Shown here piece by piece: positions 13,395-21,281 of a stretch of DNA of 25,160 bases. Position 1 is the stretch's first letter; every line of letters starts with the position of its first letter. Under the pieces are notes generated by a model, which ran no database searches, was not told the origin of the DNA, and saw only the letters and a program-made list of their open reading frames with translations. The translations under genes and the position numbers were made by a program. The stretch is from an uncultured Eubacteriales bacterium (GTDB lineage Bacteria; Bacillota; Clostridia; Oscillospirales; CAG-272), in NCBI GenBank assembly GCA_910586545.1, contig CAJUIQ010000025.1:1-25160 (forward strand), written 5' to 3'.

Positions 13395-14285
13395 TTAGAG
13401 AATTATCGATTTGTGTCTCGATACGTGACAGTTGATATTCACTGCCACAGGCAGCCCCGCAATATGGGTTGGCGCGTGATTGACACGCACAGCCAAAGCT
13501 GTTGTATCTCCTCCAAAGCCCTGGGGGCCGATTCCTGTCTCATTGACAGCATGAAAAATTTTCTCTTCCAACTGCCTGTAGCGGATGTCCTCAGCAGGTG
13601 TATCTCGTAGCAACGCCTCTTTTGCCAATAGGGCAACCCCCTCAAAATTAGCGCCGATCCCCACCCCCACAATAATTGGTGGGCACGGATTTGCACCGGC
13701 ACGTAGCACACTGTCCACTACAAACTGCACAATATCATTTTCTGTAGCAGAAGGTGTAAACATCTTAATCGCACTCATATTCTCACTGCCAAACCCCTTA
13801 GGCGCAGCGGTAAGCCGTATCGATCCTGCAAGCTGTGGATCCTTTGAAAAGGAAACGCGCAGCGCAGCCGGCGTATTGTCCTCCGTATTGGTCCGATCAT
13901 ATAATGGATCCCGCACAATGGACTTGCGCAGGCTTCCCTCCACATATGCACGATGCACGCCTTCATTGACCGCATCTTCTAAACTTCCATCAATATATAC
14001 GCCCTGCCCGATTTCGCAAAAAAGCACCGCCATCCCTGTATCCTGGCAAATGGGTACGTCCATTTCATCCGCCGCAGCTATGTTCTCTTCCAGTGTATCT
14101 AAAACGCCTCTGGCAACCGCATCCCGTTCTCTGGATTTCGCCGTGGAAATCAGTCGGCAAACAGCAGAGGGCAGCCGATAATTTGCCTCAATAAAAAGCT
14201 TGCATACCGCATCGGCTATAGCAGCAGGAGCTATCACGCGCACTGCTCCTCCAGCCATTTCTATATACTTCTTTTCGTATTCCAT
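13395..14285 (-). CDS. Class I fumarate hydratase alpha subunit (or tartrate dehydratase alpha)
   Basis: A 296-residue protein of the Fe-S hydro-lyase alpha family. The three cysteines for the [4Fe-4S] cluster are visible: Cys80 in VPICQDTG, Cys201 in GANPCPP and Cys286 in NINCHVSRH. APKGFGSENMS and GIGIGAN-like GVGIGANFEG are also conserved. The protein hydrates fumarate to malate with a beta subunit that supplies other active-site residues. The start at 14285 is preferred because AAAAGGA lies eight bases upstream, though upstream ATGs at 14306 and 14309 are in frame. It follows divIC closely. The beta-subunit gene, usually next, is missing here and a terminator follows the stop. Sequence alone does not separate fumarase from L-tartrate dehydratase. 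Confidence 0.88.
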   Translation of the reverse strand: MEYEKKYIEMAGGAVRVIAPAAIADAVCKLFIEANYRLPSAVCRLISTAKSRERDAVARGVLDTLEENIAAADEMDVPICQDTGMAVLFCEIGQGVYIDGSLEDAVNEGVHRAYVEGSLRKSIVRDPLYDRTNTEDNTPAALRVSFSKDPQLAGSIRLTAAPKGFGSENMSAIKMFTPSATENDIVQFVVDSVLRAGANPCPPIIVGVGIGANFEGVALLAKEALLRDTPAEDIRYRQLEEKIFHAVNETGIGPQGFGGDTTALAVRVNHAPTHIAGLPVAVNINCHVSRHKSIIL

Positions 14286-14305
14286 GCATGGATTCCTTTT
14301 CCGCA

Positions 14306-14620
14306 TCAATTATACAAGTCGTTGTAAAACATAATTTCTTCCGGCAGACGCAAATTCAATTTGTCCTTTGCAATGTCGATAATATATTTCTCATCCACAG
14401 GAGCCTTGAGTTTCTCCTCCAGTTCCTCTTTTTGATCCTGGAAAGCGGTTACCTCTGCCTTTTTTATATCTCGCTCTGTTCTGAGTTCATTAGACTTAAG
14501 CTGTAAGTGCACGATATAACTTCCCGCAAATACAGTCAGAGCAAAAATTGCAATCTTTACAAACATACCTGTATTTTTTTTCTTCATAGATACAGCCGTC
14601 CTTTTCTTTGAACTTCCCAT
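14306..14620 (-). CDS. divIC: Septum formation initiator, DivIC/FtsB family
   Basis: A 104-residue bitopic membrane protein: a short basic cytoplasmic N-terminus, one membrane segment (about 20-40: MFVKIAIFALTVFAGSYIV), a coiled coil (about 43-75) and a C-terminal domain with YIIDIAKDKLNLRLPEEIMFY, the DivIC/FtsB signature. It works in the divisome with FtsL and DivIB. Its position just after yabQ matches the B. subtilis yabP-yabQ-divIC order. The start at 14620 lacks a good ribosome site; the ATG at 14587 (MKKKNTG) has AAAAGGA about 11 bases upstream and is a fair alternative. Confidence 0.88.
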   Translation of the reverse strand: MGSSKKRTAVSMKKKNTGMFVKIAIFALTVFAGSYIVHLQLKSNELRTERDIKKAEVTAFQDQKEELEEKLKAPVDEKYIIDIAKDKLNLRLPEEIMFYNDLYN

Positions 14621-14626
14621 TTTCTT

Positions 14627-15196
14627 TTATGTAAACCGGACTTTTTTTGCCCAGCTCTTTTTCCATTTTTCCGTTTGACGAATCCGCTGCCTGCGCAAAA
14701 TCCGCCGTTTTGCCGGGCCCAGAAGCCTGCAAACCCATCTCCAAACCCATATCAGCGGCTGAGTCAATATGTATAGGATGCATCCCATTATTCCACGGAG
14801 AAAAGCCACTATATATCCGGAAAGATACAACACCAGCTTTCCCACACTGTAATAATACGCAAAAAATCCCAGCACACATCCTAAAAGCAAATACCACCGA
14901 AAACGTCCGTTGTTCAGCGCATATAGGAATATACAAAAACACACGCCCGCACTCAGCCCATACACTATATCCAGTAAATGAACAAAAAGCAACTCCGACA
15001 CAGGACCTTTGCCAATTTTTCCGATCCGCCGTACCGGCAGCCGACCAATCCACGATATATGCGCTGTATGCACCGGCGTGATCCCGGCAAGCATCCGTGT
15101 AATGCGCAACACGTCATACAATACGCCCAAAAACAATCCCAGCAACAACGCATATAATGTAATCTGCAGCTGGTATAATATTACAATAAACTGCAT
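14627..15196 (-). CDS. yabQ: Spore cortex biosynthesis protein YabQ
   Basis: A 189-residue membrane protein starting MQFIVILYQLQITLYALLLG and continuing LFLGVLYDVLRITR, the conserved YabQ opening. Several membrane helices occupy residues about 5-150, and a basic C-terminal tail follows. In B. subtilis YabQ is made in the mother cell under sigma-E and is needed for spore cortex formation. The start codon overlaps the yabP stop by one base (TGATG), so the two are coupled. Divergent C-terminal tails are usual in this family. Confidence 0.9.
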   Translation of the reverse strand: MQFIVILYQLQITLYALLLGLFLGVLYDVLRITRMLAGITPVHTAHISWIGRLPVRRIGKIGKGPVSELLFVHLLDIVYGLSAGVCFCIFLYALNNGRFRWYLLLGCVLGFFAYYYSVGKLVLYLSGYIVAFLRGIMGCILYILTQPLIWVWRWVCRLLGPAKRRILRRQRIRQTEKWKKSWAKKVRFT

Positions 15197-15471
15197 CAGC
15201 CTAAAAACCGACGCAGCAGTCCATTTTTCTGGCTGGGCGCCTTACCATAATAACAAAACGAATTTACTACTCCTGTAATACAAATGTGTCCCGTTTCCGA
15301 GCTAAAACTGTCAATTTTTAACTCTGTGCCTTCCACAGCAATCATCCCGCCGCTGTAGGACATTTCCACAGAAGTATCGGAAAAAGCAGACACATCAGAT
15401 ATTCCCGTCATTTCCAGCTTTTTTCGATCATATAAAAATATGTTCTGCGCCTGTACCGCTTCTTCATTCAT
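15196..15471 (-). CDS. yabP: Sporulation protein YabP
   Basis: A 91-residue protein with the YabP pattern: NIFLYDRKKLEMTGISDVSAF, then a beta-rich middle with GGMIAVEGTELKIDSF and a C-terminal GHICITGVVNSFCYYG. Family members (YabP/YqfC) are small mother-cell proteins acting at the forespore surface during sporulation. AGGAGG lies eight bases before the ATG. It is coupled to yabQ. Confidence 0.93.
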   Translation of the reverse strand: MNEEAVQAQNIFLYDRKKLEMTGISDVSAFSDTSVEMSYSGGMIAVEGTELKIDSFSSETGHICITGVVNSFCYYGKAPSQKNGLLRRFLG

Positions 15472-15533
15472 AATGTAAGCCTCCTATCCTTTCACCGGTC
15501 AATTAAAGCTATGTGAGAGGAGGCCAAAATATG

Positions 15534-15779
15534 TCACTGCTCTATAATTTCGTACATGGAGGACGCATCCGCCTTTGCAACGTGCTCCCGTATGTCTAAT
15601 ACGCGAAACCGCAGCATTCGCTCACCGAAAGTAATCTCTACTACGTCCCCAGGCTTTACGTCATAAGAAGCCTTGGCCCGACGGCCGTTGACCTGCACAT
15701 GATCGTTATCGCACGCCTCGTTGGCAACGGTACGGCGCTTGATTACACGGGAAACCTTTAAAAACTTATCCAGTCTCAT
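15534..15779 (-). CDS. rqcP: S4-domain RNA-binding protein RqcP (YabO)
   Basis: An S4 domain protein of about 81 residues: MRLDKFLKVSRVIKRRTVANE, DNDHVQVNGRRAKASYDVKPGD and VVEITFGERMLRFRVL are all typical of RqcP/YabO, the Hsp15-like partner of RqcH in ribosome-associated quality control, where it supports alanine tailing on stalled 50S subunits. The start is uncertain. The ATG at 15779 gives the family's usual N-terminus; an in-frame ATG at 15803 adds eight residues and neither has a well-spaced ribosome site. It lies between hup and yabP in the conserved sporulation/division cluster. Confidence 0.9.
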   Translation of the reverse strand: MRLDKFLKVSRVIKRRTVANEACDNDHVQVNGRRAKASYDVKPGDVVEITFGERMLRFRVLDIREHVAKADASSMYEIIEQ

Positions 15780-15831
15780 TACACTGTCCGGATTCCTTTT
15801 CATACGTTTATTTGTTCACAAAATAGGAGAA

Positions 15832-15859
15832 ACAGCTCCGATATTAGTATCGGAGCTGT
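15832..15859 (-). terminator. Probable weak terminator after hup
   Basis: ACAGCTCCGATA and TATCGGAGCTGT form a perfect 12-base-pair stem around TTAG, 17 bases past the hup stop. On the - strand only a broken T tract follows (TTTCTCCTATTTT), so read-through into rqcP is likely. Confidence 0.7.
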
Positions 15860-15876
15860 CACAAAACATGCAAAAA

Positions 15877-16152
15877 TTAGCCGTTTACCTTTTCTTTCAG
15901 GGCCTTGCCTGCAGAGAAGGAAGGATATTTAGATGCAGGGATTTTGATTTCTGCTCCCGTAGCAGGGTTACGGCCAGTACGAGCAGCTCTTTCTTTCACG
16001 TCAAAACTACCAAAGCCAATGATCTGGATTTTTTCACCTGCAATCAGCGCTTCTTCGATTGCCTCAAATACAGCAGCAACAGCCGCGTCGGCGTCCTTCT
16101 TTTTCAGATCGGTTTTTGCTGCGACTACATCAATCAGTTGCGTCTTGTTCAT
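15877..16152 (-). CDS. hup: HU family DNA-binding protein
   Basis: A 91-residue histone-like protein with the standard HU layout: MNKTQLIDVVAAKTDLKKKD, then AVFEAIEEALIAGEKIQIIGFGSFDVKERAAR, and the DNA-binding arm with GRNPATGAEIKIPAS followed by FSAGKALKEKVN. It bends and compacts DNA as a dimer. AAAGGA lies about nine bases upstream. It has a strong promoter of its own and a hairpin after it, as expected for a very abundant protein inside a longer operon. hup between mazG and rqcP is a common Clostridia arrangement. Confidence 0.96.
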   Translation of the reverse strand: MNKTQLIDVVAAKTDLKKKDADAAVAAVFEAIEEALIAGEKIQIIGFGSFDVKERAARTGRNPATGAEIKIPASKYPSFSAGKALKEKVNG

Positions 16153-16214
16153 TTTCTGAATCCTTTCATCATTAAAATTCCGAAACTTTGCTTTACAATG
16201 TGTTTCTTGCGGTT

Positions 16215-16243
16215 AGTATACCACTTTTTTTCAATATTGACAA
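16215..16243 (-). promoter_or_regulatory. hup promoter
   Basis: On the - strand TTGTCA (16243-16238) and TATACT (16220-16215) are 17 bases apart, with TG one base upstream of the -10 box. It lies about 60 bases before the hup start. The rest of the 172-base gap between mazG and hup is AT-rich, with no clear terminator. Confidence 0.8.
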
Positions 16244-16324
16244 GGGTTTTTTAGAATTTTCTTCCTAAAAGCAATGGATTTTGCTTATTTTTTATTTCTT
16301 TTAAAAGGTTTTATGAAAAAGTCC

Positions 16325-17062
16325 TCATTGCGCCATTTCTGTGCGCTCTGCTTCCGTAATAAACGTGTCGCACCGCTGCGTCAGCGCCGCTTCTAAATCA
16401 ATGCCTTCCAGTTGTGCCGCCGCACACAGCGCAAAAACAGTATTTGCCAAATCCGCCGCAAAATCCTCACTCTCGCCAGATATGCAGCGTTTTGCATCCG
16501 AAAGCGCCTCCCCGCTGGACAAGTATCCGATAGAAAGTTTTTTCCGTGCCTTATCCTGAATTTTCTGAGCGCGCATCAGCGCCGGCAGATACGGTGGTAT
16601 CCTGCGCAAAGATTGGGTCACACTTTCAATTTGCTTTTCTTCTTTCTTAATCTCATCCCAATTCTGCAGCACTGCTTCACTGGTCGCCGCCTCTACCGTG
16701 CTAAAAACATGAGGATGCCGATGAATCATTTTTTCTGTTATGTCATGAATCACATCGTCTATGTCAAATGCGCCCTGCTCCTCTTCAATACGAGCATGGA
16801 ACACTGCTTGAAACAATAAATCCCCTAACTCTTCCCGCAAAAGTGCCGGATTGTCTGTGTCAATGGCTTCTACTACTTCATAGGTTTCTTCAATAAGACA
16901 GCCGCGAATACTGGCATGCGTCTGCTCTCTATCCCATGGGCAGCCGCCCTCCCCGCGCAAAACTGCCATTACCGACCGAAGGGAATCAAAATCATGCCGC
17001 TTTTCACTTTTCAGTTCCTGTATAATTTTCATCGATATTACTGTACCTTTCCCTTCATTCAT
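16325..17062 (-). CDS. mazG: Nucleoside triphosphate pyrophosphohydrolase MazG
   Basis: A 245-residue MazG protein. The first MazG domain has GGCPWDREQTHASIRGCLIEE, then EVVEAIDTDNPALLREELGDLLFQAVFHA, giving the E-E-x2-E and E-x2-D metal-binding motifs. A second, degenerate MazG region follows. The enzyme hydrolyses noncanonical NTPs to NMP and pyrophosphate, a housecleaning function. It corresponds to the C-terminal part of B. subtilis YabN; the N-terminal methylase-like domain of YabN is absent. The start at 17062 follows AAGGGA by nine bases; the ATG at 17032 (MKIIQELKS) also fits homologous starts. It lies just after the flippase gene. Confidence 0.92.
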   Translation of the reverse strand: MNEGKGTVISMKIIQELKSEKRHDFDSLRSVMAVLRGEGGCPWDREQTHASIRGCLIEETYEVVEAIDTDNPALLREELGDLLFQAVFHARIEEEQGAFDIDDVIHDITEKMIHRHPHVFSTVEAATSEAVLQNWDEIKKEEKQIESVTQSLRRIPPYLPALMRAQKIQDKARKKLSIGYLSSGEALSDAKRCISGESEDFAADLANTVFALCAAAQLEGIDLEAALTQRCDTFITEAERTEMAQ

Positions 17063-17075
17063 ACCTCTATTTCCC

Positions 17076-18689
17076 TTATTTTACAAGCTTCATTTTATTT
17101 AATAATCCATATATTTTCTCACCCTTTGGAAGCAGCTTTACGTCCTCTCCCGATACGCCGCGCAAAAGGAAGATCAGCACCAAATATACCAGTCCCGCCA
17201 GACAAATTGCTGCAATCGTTGCAAGCTTGCCGCTGACTACACCAGCCATAAGCTCCCATGAGAAAAACGCCGTTGCCGCGCAGGCAATACTGGCTATAAG
17301 GGGTTTGCCAAAAAGTCCCGACAATTTCGGCATCACGCCCACATGTTTGTATACAAAATACAAATTCATCACTGTTACAGTAAGATAGCACAGAAATGTA
17401 GAAATCGGCGTGCCTTTCATACCAATCACTTGAATCAGAAAATAGTTTGTTACAATTTTCACACAGGCGCCGGTCAGCATGGAAATCAAGGGCTTACGTT
17501 CGTGCCCATTTGCCTGCAAAATCGCGTTGGTTACAGATAAAATACAAATAAACGCGGTAGACGGGGCCAGAAGCGTAAGCAGCGGCGCTGCCAGTTCAAC
17601 AGAACTTGCTTTGTAAAACAAGTCTAAAATCGGACGTGAAAGGGCCGCAAGCCCAAGCCCACTGGGAATGCCAATCAACATCGCCACCCGCATGGAAGAT
17701 TCCATTACCAGGCGACACCGCTGTTGATCTCCTTTCTTTTTGGCAGCAGAAAGCAGTGGCACAATGGAATAGGAAATTGGATAAATCAGTACAGGCGGCA
17801 AATTGAACATGGGCACGGCAAGAGAAGTATAGTTGCCATATAGAGAAGTTGCCGCTACTTGGGTAAGTCCGGTAGACTGCAGCAATTGCTGTACAATAGC
17901 AGCGTCAATTAGATTGGTAAGGCTCATGACAGAAGCGCTAATAGTAATAGGCAGCGCTACAATCACAAGTTTTTTCAGCAGCGTCTTCCCGGGCAGCGCC
18001 GTCTCGTCCATCCCGGAAACTGCCACATATTCCGCGTCGTACTGCCGTTCCTTAAAGAACAGCTTTGCAAAGGTAAGAAACATCATGCCAAGCCCGGCGC
18101 CGATGGTTAGCCCCACCGCAGCATATGCCGCTACAATATAAATAGGCATATCCATACGGATGGCATATAACGCCAGAGTAATCCCCACTCCCAGCTTGCA
18201 CACAGCTTCGATTAGCTGAGAAACCGCCGTGGGAAACATAGACTGATATCCTTGGAAATATCCACGCAGCGCGCTAGATATGCAAATAAAAAACAAGGTA
18301 GGCGCAATAGCCATGATGCAGTATTTTGTATTCCCTGCACCAATTAAAGCAGCCAGGGGGCCCGCACCCAGAAGCATTATCAGCATCCCGACTATACCGA
18401 TAATAAAGAACAGTACCAGAGACACCCGTAAAATCCGCTTTACCTGCCGAATTTTTCCCGCCGCTCTACTGTCCGCCACCATAATGGATATAGCCGTGGG
18501 CAGTCCCGCTGTAGAAACCATATACAAATATGTATAGATTGTATATGCCGCATTATAATATCCCATGCCCTCGTCACCCACAATGTGGTTCATGGGAATT
18601 TTAAACATCAAACCAATGGCTTTTACAATTAAATTTGATATTGTTAAAATTAAAACCCCGGAGAAAAATAGCTTGGAACTGTTGCGCAT
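17076..18689 (-). CDS. SpoVB-like polysaccharide/lipid flippase (MATE-like, MVF superfamily)
   Basis: A 537-residue polytopic membrane protein with about 14 hydrophobic helices. The N-terminus FFSGVLILTISNLIVKAIG then FKIPMNHIVGDEGMGYYNAAYTIYTYL is the typical opening of the SpoVB/YabM family of the MOP exporter superfamily. These proteins flip lipid-linked precursors; B. subtilis SpoVB acts in spore cortex synthesis, and YabM (MurJ-like Amj neighbours) sits in this same gene order. AAAGGAG lies directly before the ATG at 18689. The frame is open a further 54 codons upstream without resembling the family, so that part is taken as leader. Its place before mazG matches B. subtilis yabM-yabN. 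Confidence 0.87.
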   Translation of the reverse strand: MRNSSKLFFSGVLILTISNLIVKAIGLMFKIPMNHIVGDEGMGYYNAAYTIYTYLYMVSTAGLPTAISIMVADSRAAGKIRQVKRILRVSLVLFFIIGIVGMLIMLLGAGPLAALIGAGNTKYCIMAIAPTLFFICISSALRGYFQGYQSMFPTAVSQLIEAVCKLGVGITLALYAIRMDMPIYIVAAYAAVGLTIGAGLGMMFLTFAKLFFKERQYDAEYVAVSGMDETALPGKTLLKKLVIVALPITISASVMSLTNLIDAAIVQQLLQSTGLTQVAATSLYGNYTSLAVPMFNLPPVLIYPISYSIVPLLSAAKKKGDQQRCRLVMESSMRVAMLIGIPSGLGLAALSRPILDLFYKASSVELAAPLLTLLAPSTAFICILSVTNAILQANGHERKPLISMLTGACVKIVTNYFLIQVIGMKGTPISTFLCYLTVTVMNLYFVYKHVGVMPKLSGLFGKPLIASIACAATAFFSWELMAGVVSGKLATIAAICLAGLVYLVLIFLLRGVSGEDVKLLPKGEKIYGLLNKMKLVK

Positions 18690-18780
18690 TTTTTCTCCTT
18701 TGCCGTCCCTTCCAGAGCGTAGCGCTCCACCTAAAGTATCTTTCACAGTACGATCCCCGTGCCTTTCCATACATTTTTTA

Positions 18781-18804
18781 CACATGGGATGTAACTCCCA
18801 TGTG
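18781..18804. repeat. Perfect inverted repeat in the flippase leader
   Basis: CACATGGGA and TCCCATGTG form a nine-base-pair stem around TGTAAC. No T tract follows on either strand, so it is not an ordinary terminator. It lies between a weak - strand TTGCAC and a TGTAAA and could be an operator; this is speculative. Confidence 0.5.
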
Positions 18805-18815
18805 CAAAAATGAGA

Positions 18816-18859
18816 CGTGAAAAAGTAAATTTGGAGCAAAACTTTCTCCATTTTTCACG
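18816..18859 (-). terminator. Possible terminator or attenuator after the nucleoside kinase
   Basis: CGTGAAAAA and TTTTTCACG form an outer nine-base-pair stem, with an inner TGGAG/CTCCA stem and a seven-base bulge on one side. On the - strand the stem ends in TTTTTCACG with ATTTTTG further on, so termination may be partial. It starts 41 bases past the kinase stop. Confidence 0.5.
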
Positions 18860-18900
18860 CTATGTTCCTTTTCCGCTTCCAATATAGGACAAGCAGCCTG

Positions 18901-19800
18901 TCAGATTATAAATTCTCTAAATACTGATCCCATAGGAATCATAGACACGTCTACAGCACTGTGAGAAAACTGCCGCAGCCGCCCCCGTAAATCTTGTATT
19001 TGCAAATAATGACTGCCATCTTCAGGATAATCGTCGGTAATACGTAAAAAGTATTTTCCAATCAAAAAGATTTCATAAGGCAGCATAGAATTGATCACAT
19101 AATCGCAGCGGTCCACGTAAGGAAAAATATTTTTCTCTTCATTTTCCCGAACGGATTTCCATAAAGACATGGTATATTCCGGCGCAGAATCTCTATGATA
19201 AAAGTCCCGAACAATCCTGCGCATCAAACGGATCTCGTTCTTATCAAAAGCAGTTCCACAAATATTGGCTCCCTGGGCCACACTGATGTATATGCTCTTG
19301 TATCCAAATGGCTCCAAAATTTCGGTGATCTGCGGATATATCGCCTGAATTCCTTCAAAAATATAAATATCTCTGGCGTCCGGTTGATATTCCGTATACG
19401 CAATTCTCTTTCGCTGCGGGAAGTCAAAGGTCGGCAGCCGTACTGTCTTTCCCGCCGCAATAGCCTCCACCACTGTGGTAAAATAGGCCAGATCCAGAGA
19501 ATCCGCGCCTTCAAAATCTATAATCCCCCGCCGCTGCATTTCCGCATGATCCAGATAAAAGTCATCAATAGATAACACTCTGGCGCGGCGCCCGGCACGC
19601 TCAATTTCTCCTGTCAGCTTAGAAGCCGTTGTTGTTTTTCCTGAGCAGGAAGGGCCGGATAATGTCACACAACGTAAACCTGCCGTTTCCGCTAGTTCAT
19701 TGGAAACCGAATGCAATCGTGTTTCAAACTGCACTTCACATTCACTGCAAAAGGCCTGGGCCTCCTCTTTTGTTTCATATATACGATCTATTACAATCAT
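18901..19800 (-). CDS. Uridine kinase-like nucleoside kinase
   Basis: A 299-residue P-loop kinase of the uridine kinase/phosphoribulokinase family. The Walker A motif is GPSCSGKTT (49-57). VLSIDDFYLDHAEM follows with the catalytic Asp, then FPQRKRI, IYIFEGIQAIYP (Walker B-like), RLMRRIVRDFYHRD and a C-terminal region with P-Y-V-D-R-C-D-Y-V-I-N-S. The family phosphorylates uridine/cytidine; many Clostridia homologues are annotated only as 'nucleoside kinase'. An N-terminal segment of about 40 residues precedes the P-loop but is shorter than the TGS-like domain seen in some relatives. It follows hemZ by eight bases. Confidence 0.87.
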   Translation of the reverse strand: MIVIDRIYETKEEAQAFCSECEVQFETRLHSVSNELAETAGLRCVTLSGPSCSGKTTTASKLTGEIERAGRRARVLSIDDFYLDHAEMQRRGIIDFEGADSLDLAYFTTVVEAIAAGKTVRLPTFDFPQRKRIAYTEYQPDARDIYIFEGIQAIYPQITEILEPFGYKSIYISVAQGANICGTAFDKNEIRLMRRIVRDFYHRDSAPEYTMSLWKSVRENEEKNIFPYVDRCDYVINSMLPYEIFLIGKYFLRITDDYPEDGSHYLQIQDLRGRLRQFSHSAVDVSMIPMGSVFREFII

Positions 19801-19808
19801 AAATGCTT

Positions 19809-21281
19809 TTATTTCTCCCTAAAATTCATATAGAAATCCGCGGCAGACTGATAAAGCCGCTCAGCTTTGTCAGCAGCATCTGCCCCTGTAAGATATTCAT
19901 ATGGATATTTTTTCTCAGACATGCGTAGGATATGCTTTTTCCCTCGTGCCGGCGCTCCAGCGCCAAATATAGAGTGTATTTCCTCCATCATATAAATATT
20001 ATATAGACACGGATGCCCAGGCAGAGCATAGCCTGTGTTTTCCAAATTTGCCGCTGTATTTTTCTGTCGGTACAGGTAATATGGCACATACCCAGCGCTT
20101 TGTATCAACACAGCAGAATCTTCTACAGCCATCATAGTCTCTTCATCCTGCACACGATAAACATTCTCGTCTATCTTTGTAATATTCGCGCCCCGCTTCA
20201 CATAAAAGGTATGCACCGTCAGATTTTCCGGTGCAAGAGCCAGCACCTCTTCAAGAGAATGCGCAAAACTCTCCCTGCTTTCCCCCGGAAGCCCCGCTAT
20301 CAAATCCACGTTAATATCCCGGATTCCACTATCACGAGCCATTTGATAGGCTCGGTAAAAGTCCGCAGCAGTATGTCGTCTACCCACCGCGGTAAGAATT
20401 TCGTCATTTAAAGTCTGCGTGTTAACACTAATTCGAGTAACACCCCGGCGAACAGCAATATCCAACTTTTCCACATCGATCGTATCCGGCCGGCCAGCCT
20501 CCAAAGTAAATTCCTGGAGCCGGGAAACATCCCAGCACTCCCCCACAACAGCCAGCAGTGTATCCAACTGGGAAGCATTTAATGTAGTGGGTGTACCACC
20601 GCCGATATATACCGTAGCAACGTCCAATCCCAGCCTGCGAATCGTGTCAAATACCCCTCGAACCTGTGAACACAAAGCAGTAAGATATTCTGGAATCAAA
20701 GACAGTAGCCTTGGAGAAGTAAAAGATACAAAGGAACAATATTCACAGCGAGATGGACAAAAAGGAATCGCAATATACACGCTGCACATGTTTCGAATAT
20801 CTTTTGTAATCAGCGGCTGTGTCCCGCACGCTGTCTTTACTGCCAAACGGGCCTTTCCCTCCTGGCAAAAAAACTCTGTCATAAGACTCCGCACAGCCTC
20901 ATCTGGATGCATTCCCTGCTCCAGCATGTCCATCACCATACTTACGGGCCTCACTCCGGTAAGCATCCCCCAGGGGGGCATAGTACCGCTGTACTCCTTA
21001 CCGGCAAGAAGCATTGCTCCTCCCGCCGCAGTTTTGCATCGCATTTCACGGGATAGCCGCGCTGCTGTTTCGCAAGGTACCGTATACTCCGCTCCCCAGT
21101 CTCCCGCAGCTGTATGAATCGAGGCATACCCAGTTGTCTGACGCTGCTCCTCCCGAACATTCAGTTCCACACGAATGCCCGAATTGTCTCCTTCCTCTGG
21201 AAATTTAGATCCCGGAAAAAACAACAGCACCAGTGTTTCCGCAAAATACCGGCTAATATTTCCGTTGGTAATCAGTATCAT
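19809..21281 (-). CDS. hemZ: HemZ, oxygen-independent coproporphyrinogen III dehydrogenase-like radical SAM protein
   Basis: A 490-residue radical SAM protein. The cluster motif CPSRCEYC has cysteines at 175, 179 and 182. An N-terminal HemZ-specific region carries LTGVRPVSMV (about 107-116), and the radical SAM core has YIGGGTPTTL, TLEAGRPDTI, RISVNTQTLN and INVDLIAGLPGE. The family was named for coproporphyrinogen dehydrogenation in anaerobic haem synthesis, though its exact role is debated in many anaerobes. The ATG at 21281 overlaps the dtd stop by four bases (ATGA); extending to 21416 would overlap dtd and adds unrelated sequence. The relA-dtd-hemZ order is common in Clostridia. Confidence 0.9.
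   Translation of the reverse strand: MILITNGNISRYFAETLVLLFFPGSKFPEEGDNSGIRVELNVREEQRQTTGYASIHTAAGDWGAEYTVPCETAARLSREMRCKTAAGGAMLLAGKEYSGTMPPWGMLTGVRPVSMVMDMLEQGMHPDEAVRSLMTEFFCQEGKARLAVKTACGTQPLITKDIRNMCSVYIAIPFCPSRCEYCSFVSFTSPRLLSLIPEYLTALCSQVRGVFDTIRRLGLDVATVYIGGGTPTTLNASQLDTLLAVVGECWDVSRLQEFTLEAGRPDTIDVEKLDIAVRRGVTRISVNTQTLNDEILTAVGRRHTAADFYRAYQMARDSGIRDINVDLIAGLPGESRESFAHSLEEVLALAPENLTVHTFYVKRGANITKIDENVYRVQDEETMMAVEDSAVLIQSAGYVPYYLYRQKNTAANLENTGYALPGHPCLYNIYMMEEIHSIFGAGAPARGKKHILRMSEKKYPYEYLTGADAADKAERLYQSAADFYMNFREK

Noticed and set aside
13585..14181. A 198-codon + strand frame opposite the fumarase gene
   Set aside because: Antisense to three cluster-binding cysteine motifs; low-complexity serine/threonine composition.
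20419..21117. A 232-codon + strand frame opposite hemZ
   Set aside because: Antisense to a well-supported radical SAM gene; serine/threonine/proline-rich composition typical of a shadow frame.
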